A DNA stretch of 64,000 nt from assembly GCF_947259555.1 (NCBI RefSeq), contig NZ_CAMYMD010000100.1:65944-129943 (forward strand). Reading direction: 5' to 3'. Below are positions 59,315-64,000 of the stretch, piece by piece. The position numbers and the translations under genes are program-made. Every line of letters begins with the position of its first letter. Position 1 is the stretch's first letter. Source of the stretch: an uncultured Roseovarius sp. GTDB taxonomy: Bacteria > Pseudomonadota > Alphaproteobacteria > Rhodobacterales > Rhodobacteraceae. The notes below the pieces were generated by a model, which worked only from the letters and a program-made list of their open reading frames with translations, searched no databases and was not told the DNA's origin.

Positions 59315-61090
59315 ATGAAGATGACCACCGAAGAAGCCTTTGTAAAAACCCTGCAAATGCATGGAATCCAACATGCTTTCGGGATCATCGGGTCGGCGAT
59401 GATGCCGATCTCGGATATTTTTCCCAAGGCGGGAATCACCTTTTGGGACTGCGCGCATGAGGGTTCTGCGGGCATGATGGCCGATGGCTATACCCGCGCG
59501 TCGGCCAAGATGTCGATGATGATCGCCCAGAACGGCCCCGGCATCACCAATTTCGTCACCGCCGTGAAAACCGCCTACTGGAACCACACCCCGCTTCTGC
59601 TGGTGACCCCGCAGGCCGCCAACAAGACCATCGGTCAGGGCGGCTTTCAGGAGGTCGAGCAGATGAAACTGTTCGAGGACATGGTCGCCTATCAGGAAGA
59701 GGTGCGCGACCCCACGCGCATCGCCGAGACGCTCAACCGCGTGATCCTTCAGGCCAAGCGCGCCTCGGCGCCTGCGCAGATCAACATTCCCCGCGATTTC
59801 TGGACGCAGGTCATTGACGTGGACTTGCCCGCCATCGTCGAGTTCGAGCGCCCCTCTGGCGGCGAGACCGCGATAGCCGAGGCCGCCAAGCTGCTGAGCG
59901 AGGCCAAGTTCCCGGTCATCCTCAACGGCGCGGGCGTGGTTCTGGCGGGGGGCATCGACGCCTCGCGCCAACTGGCCGAGCGTCTCGATGCGCCGGTCTG
60001 CGTGGGCTATCAGCACAACGATGCCTTCCCCGGTTCGCACCCGCTTTTTGCCGGGCCGCTGGGCTATAATGGCTCCAAGGCGGGGATGGAACTGATCGCC
60101 AAGGCCGATGTCGTGCTCTGCCTCGGCACCCGGCTCAACCCGTTCTCGACCCTGCCGGGCTACGGCATCGACTACTGGCCCAAGGACGCCAGGATCATTC
60201 AGGTCGATATCAACCCCGACCGCATCGGCCTGACCAAAAAGGTCACCGTGGGTATCGTGGGCGACGCCAAAAAGGTCGCGGCCTCGATCCTCGGCAGCCT
60301 CGCCGACAGCGCGGGCGACGCGGGCCGCGACGCGCGCAAGGCGCTGATCGCACAGACGAAATCCACCTGGGCGCAGCAGCTCTCCTCGATGGATCACGAA
60401 GAGGACGACCCCGGCACCACCTGGAACGAACGCGCCCGCGCCGACAAGCCCGACTGGATGAGCCCGCGCATGGCCTGGCGCGCGATCCAGAGCGCGCTGC
60501 CGAAAGAGGCGATCATTTCCTCGGATATCGGCAACAACTGCGCCATCGGCAACGCATACCCGTCCTTCGAAGAGGGCCGCAAATACCTCGCGCCCGGCCT
60601 GTTCGGCCCCTGCGGCTATGGCCTGCCGTCGATCATCGGTGCCAAGATCGGCCAGCCGCATGTGCCGGTCGTGGGCTTTGCCGGGGACGGCGCCTTTGGC
60701 ATCGCTGTCAATGAGCTGACGGCGATTGGCCGCGAGGAGTGGCCGCCGGTCACACAGATCGTCTTCCGCAACTATCAGTGGGGCGCGGAAAAGCGCAATT
60801 CGACGCTGTGGTTTGACGACAATTTCGTCGGCACCGAGCTTGACGAGAAGGTCTCTTATGCCGGGATCGCGCAGGCCTGTGGCCTCAAGGGCGTGCAGGT
60901 CAAGACGATGGACGCGCTCACCGACGCGCTCAATCAGGCGATCAAGGACCAGATGGAGAACAACACCACGACACTGATCGAGGTGTTGCTCAATCAGGAA
61001 CTCGGCGATCCGTTCCGCCGCGACGCGATGAAAAAGCCCGTCGCCGTCGCCGGAATCGACGCCGCCGACATGCGCGAGCAGCAGGTCTGA
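59315..61090 (+). CDS. xsc: Sulfoacetaldehyde acetyltransferase
   Basis: Xsc is the TPP-dependent enzyme that splits sulfoacetaldehyde with phosphate into acetyl phosphate and sulfite, the desulfonation step of taurine and related C2-sulfonates. The 591-residue protein has the Xsc-specific start EEAFVKTLQMHGIQHAFGIIGSAMMPISDIFPKAGI, HEGSAGMMADGYTRASAKM and a TPP/Mg motif around VGFAGDGAFGIAVNEL and FRNYQWGAEKRNSTLWFDDNFVGTEL. Length is standard. The start is ATG 59315 (or 59321). It is followed by ackA after 3 bases. Confidence 0.95.
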   Translation: MKMTTEEAFVKTLQMHGIQHAFGIIGSAMMPISDIFPKAGITFWDCAHEGSAGMMADGYTRASAKMSMMIAQNGPGITNFVTAVKTAYWNHTPLLLVTPQAANKTIGQGGFQEVEQMKLFEDMVAYQEEVRDPTRIAETLNRVILQAKRASAPAQINIPRDFWTQVIDVDLPAIVEFERPSGGETAIAEAAKLLSEAKFPVILNGAGVVLAGGIDASRQLAERLDAPVCVGYQHNDAFPGSHPLFAGPLGYNGSKAGMELIAKADVVLCLGTRLNPFSTLPGYGIDYWPKDARIIQVDINPDRIGLTKKVTVGIVGDAKKVAASILGSLADSAGDAGRDARKALIAQTKSTWAQQLSSMDHEEDDPGTTWNERARADKPDWMSPRMAWRAIQSALPKEAIISSDIGNNCAIGNAYPSFEEGRKYLAPGLFGPCGYGLPSIIGAKIGQPHVPVVGFAGDGAFGIAVNELTAIGREEWPPVTQIVFRNYQWGAEKRNSTLWFDDNFVGTELDEKVSYAGIAQACGLKGVQVKTMDALTDALNQAIKDQMENNTTTLIEVLLNQELGDPFRRDAMKKPVAVAGIDAADMREQQV

Positions 61091-61093
61091 TCA

Positions 61094-62260
61094 ATGAACG
61101 ACCCGGCGGATAGCGATCTCATACTGGTCCTGAACGCCGGGTCGTCCTCGATCAAGCTGGCGGTTTTCGACGGCGATCTAACCGAGACATTGACCGGGAT
61201 CGCCGATGGCATCGGCAGCACGGGCAGCCTGAAATTGGGCAGCGTCAAGACCGCGCAGGATTTCCCCGACCATGACAGCGCGCTGCAAGCGGTGCTTGCG
61301 GGGCTGGAGGCCAACGGCCTGCCGTTCAGCCGCTTTCGCGCCGCCGCGCATCGTGTCGTGCATGGCGGCACGGACCTGACCGAACCGGCGCGCATCACAC
61401 CCGAGGTAGTCGCGGAAATCGGCCGCTGCTCGGCGCTTGCCCCGCTGCACAACCCGCACAACCTCGCCGCCATCAACACGCTGGCCCGCCTCGCCCCCGG
61501 TCTGCCGCAAACCGCAACATTTGACACCGCCTTTCACGCCACCAACCCCGAGGTTGCGGCGCGCTATGCCCTGCCCGCGCCGATCGAGGCGCGCGGCCTC
61601 CGGCGCTACGGGTTCCACGGCACCTCCTACGCCTCGCTGGTGCGGCACATGCCGAGCCTCACCGGCGCGGCGCTGCCCAAGCGCCTGCTCGCCTTCCACC
61701 TCGGCAACGGGGCCTCGATCTGCGCCATCCGCGACGGGCGGTCGGTCGCCACCACCATGGGCTATTCGCCGCTTGGCGGGTTGACTATGGGCACCCGCAC
61801 CGGCGAGATCGACGGCAATGCCGTGCTGCGCCTCGCCGAGGAAGACGGCATCGCGGCCACGCATCACCTCTTGAACAAGGAAAGCGGGCTGCGCGGCCTT
61901 TCGGGCGGGCTGTCGGACATGCGCGCGCTGATGGAGGCGGACACGCCCGAGACTCGTTTTGCCATAGACCATTTCTGCTACTGGGCGCTACGCCATGCCG
62001 GATCGCTGATCGGTGCGATGGAGGGGGTCGATGCCGTGGCCTTCACCGGCGGCATCGGCGAGAACGCGGCCCCCATCCGGGCACGCATCTTTCAGGGGCT
62101 GGCATGGCTCGGCGCGCAGCTTGACGAGGCGGCGAACGACGCCGGCAAAACTCGCCTGCACGCAGCGGGCTCCGCCATCACCGGCTGGATCGTGCCCGCG
62201 CAGGAGGAACGCATGATCGCCGCCGACGCGCGGCATCTCCTGAATGTATTGCCACCATGA
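61094..62260 (+). CDS. ackA: Acetate kinase
   Basis: AckA converts the acetyl phosphate from Xsc plus ADP to acetate and ATP. The 388-residue protein has the start LVLNAGSSSIKLAVFD, HRVVHGG, ATFDTAFHATNPEVAARYALP, GFHGTSYASLV and HLGNGASICAIRDGRSVATTMGYSPLGGLTMGTR, all acetate-kinase signatures, and GGIGENA near the end. Many taurine degraders have pta here instead; with ackA the cell gains ATP directly, then needs acetyl-CoA synthetase elsewhere. It starts 3 bases after xsc. Confidence 0.95.
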   Translation: MNDPADSDLILVLNAGSSSIKLAVFDGDLTETLTGIADGIGSTGSLKLGSVKTAQDFPDHDSALQAVLAGLEANGLPFSRFRAAAHRVVHGGTDLTEPARITPEVVAEIGRCSALAPLHNPHNLAAINTLARLAPGLPQTATFDTAFHATNPEVAARYALPAPIEARGLRRYGFHGTSYASLVRHMPSLTGAALPKRLLAFHLGNGASICAIRDGRSVATTMGYSPLGGLTMGTRTGEIDGNAVLRLAEEDGIAATHHLLNKESGLRGLSGGLSDMRALMEADTPETRFAIDHFCYWALRHAGSLIGAMEGVDAVAFTGGIGENAAPIRARIFQGLAWLGAQLDEAANDAGKTRLHAAGSAITGWIVPAQEERMIAADARHLLNVLPP

Positions 62261-62392
62261 AAACCGGAAAAATGAACCGATGTCTTCGGGATTTCCAGAA
62301 CAGATGTTCAGGAAATGCAAAGATATCAGAAAACGGTCGCGGCCAGACTTTGTCTGCCCTAACGTGACGCCGACCAAGGACAAGGCCCAGCC

Positions 62393-64000
62393 ATGACGCA
62401 TCATCAGCCACGCATCGACACCTCTCCCCATGTCTCGGACGAGGTGCGCAAGACGACCTGCTACATGTGCGCCTGCCGCTGCGGCATCAACGTGCACATG
62501 AAGGATGGTAAGGTGGCCTATATCGAGGGCAACCGCGACCATCCGGTGAACAAGGGCGTGCTCTGTGCCAAGGGTTCGGCGGGGATCATGCAGGTCAATG
62601 CCCCCTCGCGCCTGCGCGCGCCGTTGAAGCGCGTCGGCCCTCGTGGCTCGGGCGAGTTCGAGGAAATCAGCTGGGACGAGGCGCTGCAAATCGCCTGCGA
62701 CTGGCTGGAGCCGATCCGCACGACCGACCCCTCCAAGCTTGCGTTCTTCACCGGGCGCGACCAAAGCCAAAGTTTCACAGGCTACTGGGCGCAGAATTTC
62801 GGCACGCCGAATTTCGCGGCGCATGGCGGGTTCTGCTCGGTCAACATGGCCGCTGGCGGCATCTACACGATGGGCGGCGCGTTCTGGGAATTCGGACAGC
62901 CGGATTGGGACCATACCAAGCTCTTCATGCTGTTCGGTGTGGCCGAAGACCATGACAGCAACCCGATCAAGATGGGGATCGGCAAGATCAAGGCGCGTGG
63001 CGCGCGGGTGATCGGGGTGAACCCGATCCGCTCGGGCTATAACGCCGTGGCCGACGATTGGGTGGGCATCACGCCGGGCACCGATGGGCTCTTCATCCTG
63101 TCGCTCATTCACGAGCTGATGCGCGCAGGCAAAATCGACCTCGACTACCTCGCCCGCTACACCAACGCGCCCGTTCTGGTGAACGCCGATCCGAACTCAC
63201 CCGAGCACGGGCTTTTCCTACGCGATACCGACGGAAAACCGACAGTCATAGACCGCAAGACCGGCAAGCTTATGGCGTTCGACACCCCCGGCGTGCGCCC
63301 CGACCTGAGTGCCACGCACGAGGTGGACGGGATCACTCATCGCCCCGTGATGCACCTGATGGCTGAGCGATACCTAGACCCGCAATACGCCCCCGAGGCG
63401 GTGTCTGAGCGCTGCGGCATCACCCCCGACAAGATCCGCCGCATCGCCGCCGAGATCGCCCGCGTGGCCTTTGACGAGGCGTTCACCCTCGACCACGAGT
63501 GGACAGATTTTCGCGGCGAGACCCACAAGACGATGATCGGCCGCCCGGTCAGTTTCCACGCCATGCGCGGAATATCGGCCCATTCCAATGGCTTCCAGAC
63601 CGCCCGCGCGCTGCATGTGCTGCAGATCCTCCTCGGCACGGTCGAGGTGCCCGGCGGCTTCCGCTTCAAGCCGCCCTACCCCAAGCCCGTGAGCGCCCAC
63701 CCCACGCCGCATTGCAAATACGCGCCCGGCCAGCCGCTCGACGGCCCGCATCTGGGCTATCCGCGCGGCCCCGAAGACCTCGCGCTCAAGGACGACGGCA
63801 GCCCCGCACGCATCGACAAGGCCTTCACATGGGAAAACCCGATGTCGGCGCATGGGCTGATGCACATGGTGATCTCCAATGCCCACGCGGGCGACCCCTA
63901 CAAGATCGACACGCTCTTCATGTACATGGCCAACATGTCGTGGAATTCCTCGATGAACACGCGCGGCGTGATGGAGATGCTGACCGACACGGACGAGAGT
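62393..64000 (+). CDS. soeA: SoeA-type sulfite dehydrogenase molybdopterin subunit (3' truncated by window)
   Basis: This is a molybdopterin (bis-MGD) oxidoreductase of the SoeABC type, which oxidises cytoplasmic sulfite to sulfate and passes electrons to quinone. The 536 visible residues start without a Tat signal, as expected for a cytoplasmic enzyme. The N-terminal [4Fe-4S] motif is C23-x2-C26-x3-C30 with C in GVLCAKG. The probable Mo ligand is the Cys in HGGFCSVNMAAGG. The gene order xsc-ackA-soeA matches what I recall of Ruegeria, where SoeABC removes the sulfite formed by Xsc. A related family enzyme (polysulfide/thiosulfate reductase) is the main alternative. The C terminus and soeBC lie beyond the window. 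Confidence 0.85.
   Translation, partial: MTHHQPRIDTSPHVSDEVRKTTCYMCACRCGINVHMKDGKVAYIEGNRDHPVNKGVLCAKGSAGIMQVNAPSRLRAPLKRVGPRGSGEFEEISWDEALQIACDWLEPIRTTDPSKLAFFTGRDQSQSFTGYWAQNFGTPNFAAHGGFCSVNMAAGGIYTMGGAFWEFGQPDWDHTKLFMLFGVAEDHDSNPIKMGIGKIKARGARVIGVNPIRSGYNAVADDWVGITPGTDGLFILSLIHELMRAGKIDLDYLARYTNAPVLVNADPNSPEHGLFLRDTDGKPTVIDRKTGKLMAFDTPGVRPDLSATHEVDGITHRPVMHLMAERYLDPQYAPEAVSERCGITPDKIRRIAAEIARVAFDEAFTLDHEWTDFRGETHKTMIGRPVSFHAMRGISAHSNGFQTARALHVLQILLGTVEVPGGFRFKPPYPKPVSAHPTPHCKYAPGQPLDGPHLGYPRGPEDLALKDDGSPARIDKAFTWENPMSAHGLMHMVISNAHAGDPYKIDTLFMYMANMSWNSSMNTRGVMEMLTDTDES

Noticed and set aside
59312..60661. 449-codon open frame on the - strand within xsc
   Set aside because: Antisense to xsc, which is unmistakable.
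1..64000. CRISPR array, tRNA or rRNA genes, prophage, complete insertion sequence
   Set aside because: I saw no regularly spaced short repeats, no tRNA- or rRNA-like sequence, and no phage or complete transposase genes. A tRNA scan by program would be decisive; reading by eye could miss one.

Overview
The window looks like chromosomal DNA of a Roseobacter-type alphaproteobacterium (Rhodobacterales). Three things point there: high GC with strong codon bias; an uptake-hydrogenase accessory block in the order known from Rhodobacter capsulatus (hupH-IJ-K, hypAB, hupR, hypCDE); and a tauR-xsc-ackA-soeA sulfonate block in the order I recall from marine roseobacters. This taxonomic call is inference; there is no rRNA or tRNA gene to anchor it.

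Layout. (1) 1-7559: one + strand run of [NiFe]-hydrogenase maturation genes, entered in the middle of hupH. Rubredoxin HupI and chaperone HupJ are fused, and the NtrC-like regulator HupR has lost key residues of its ATPase. (2) 7720-23690: flavin demethylase, GNAT, HAD, deacylase, aminotransferase and oxidase genes, ending in a dipeptide-type ABC importer. It reads as uptake and breakdown of an N-methylated or N-acylated amine or amino-acid derivative; the substrate is unknown. (3) 23811-37827: an Lrp regulator, two DAO-type flavoproteins, a LysR regulator, and a long operon of hydantoinase A/B, a 2Fe-2S/FAD dehydrogenase pair, two aldehyde dehydrogenases and a tartrate-dehydrogenase-like enzyme. 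(4) 38175-44509: a GntR/FCD repressor divergent from a branched-chain-amino-acid-type ABC importer that ends in a hydantoin-racemase-like gene. (5) 44645-50419: a - strand operon with a two-component flavin monooxygenase (LLM enzyme plus flavin reductase), alpha/beta hydrolase, DUF1185 protein and aldehyde dehydrogenase, divergent from its LysR gene. It resembles pyrimidine (Rut) or pyridine ring-opening clusters and is the best candidate here for an undescribed catabolic system. (6) 50809-54400: housekeeping genes (YbjN, proC, csaA, 2-hydroxyacid dehydrogenase, RidA, a membrane protein). (7) 54590-56062: a small AT-rich insert encoding a glucokinase-like protein and a membrane-anchored HTH-like protein behind a perfect palindrome. 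(8) 56080-57503: two small dimeric-barrel proteins and an ArsR regulator. (9) 57598-64000: tauR, xsc, ackA and the start of soeA, which turn sulfoacetaldehyde into acetate plus sulfite and then oxidise sulfite.

The strongest non-coding signal is a ~105-bp two-hairpin repeat present three times (7610, 23689, 37926). Each copy lies between convergent genes, and base changes between copies preserve pairing. The copies bracket regions 2 and 3. Other regulatory signals are paired LysR boxes at 26983 and 27891, a dyad over the divergent promoter at 38941-39009, a palindrome at 49522, a palindrome at 54549, TauR-like direct repeats at 57552/57574, and intercistronic hairpins after the binding-protein gene of both ABC operons.
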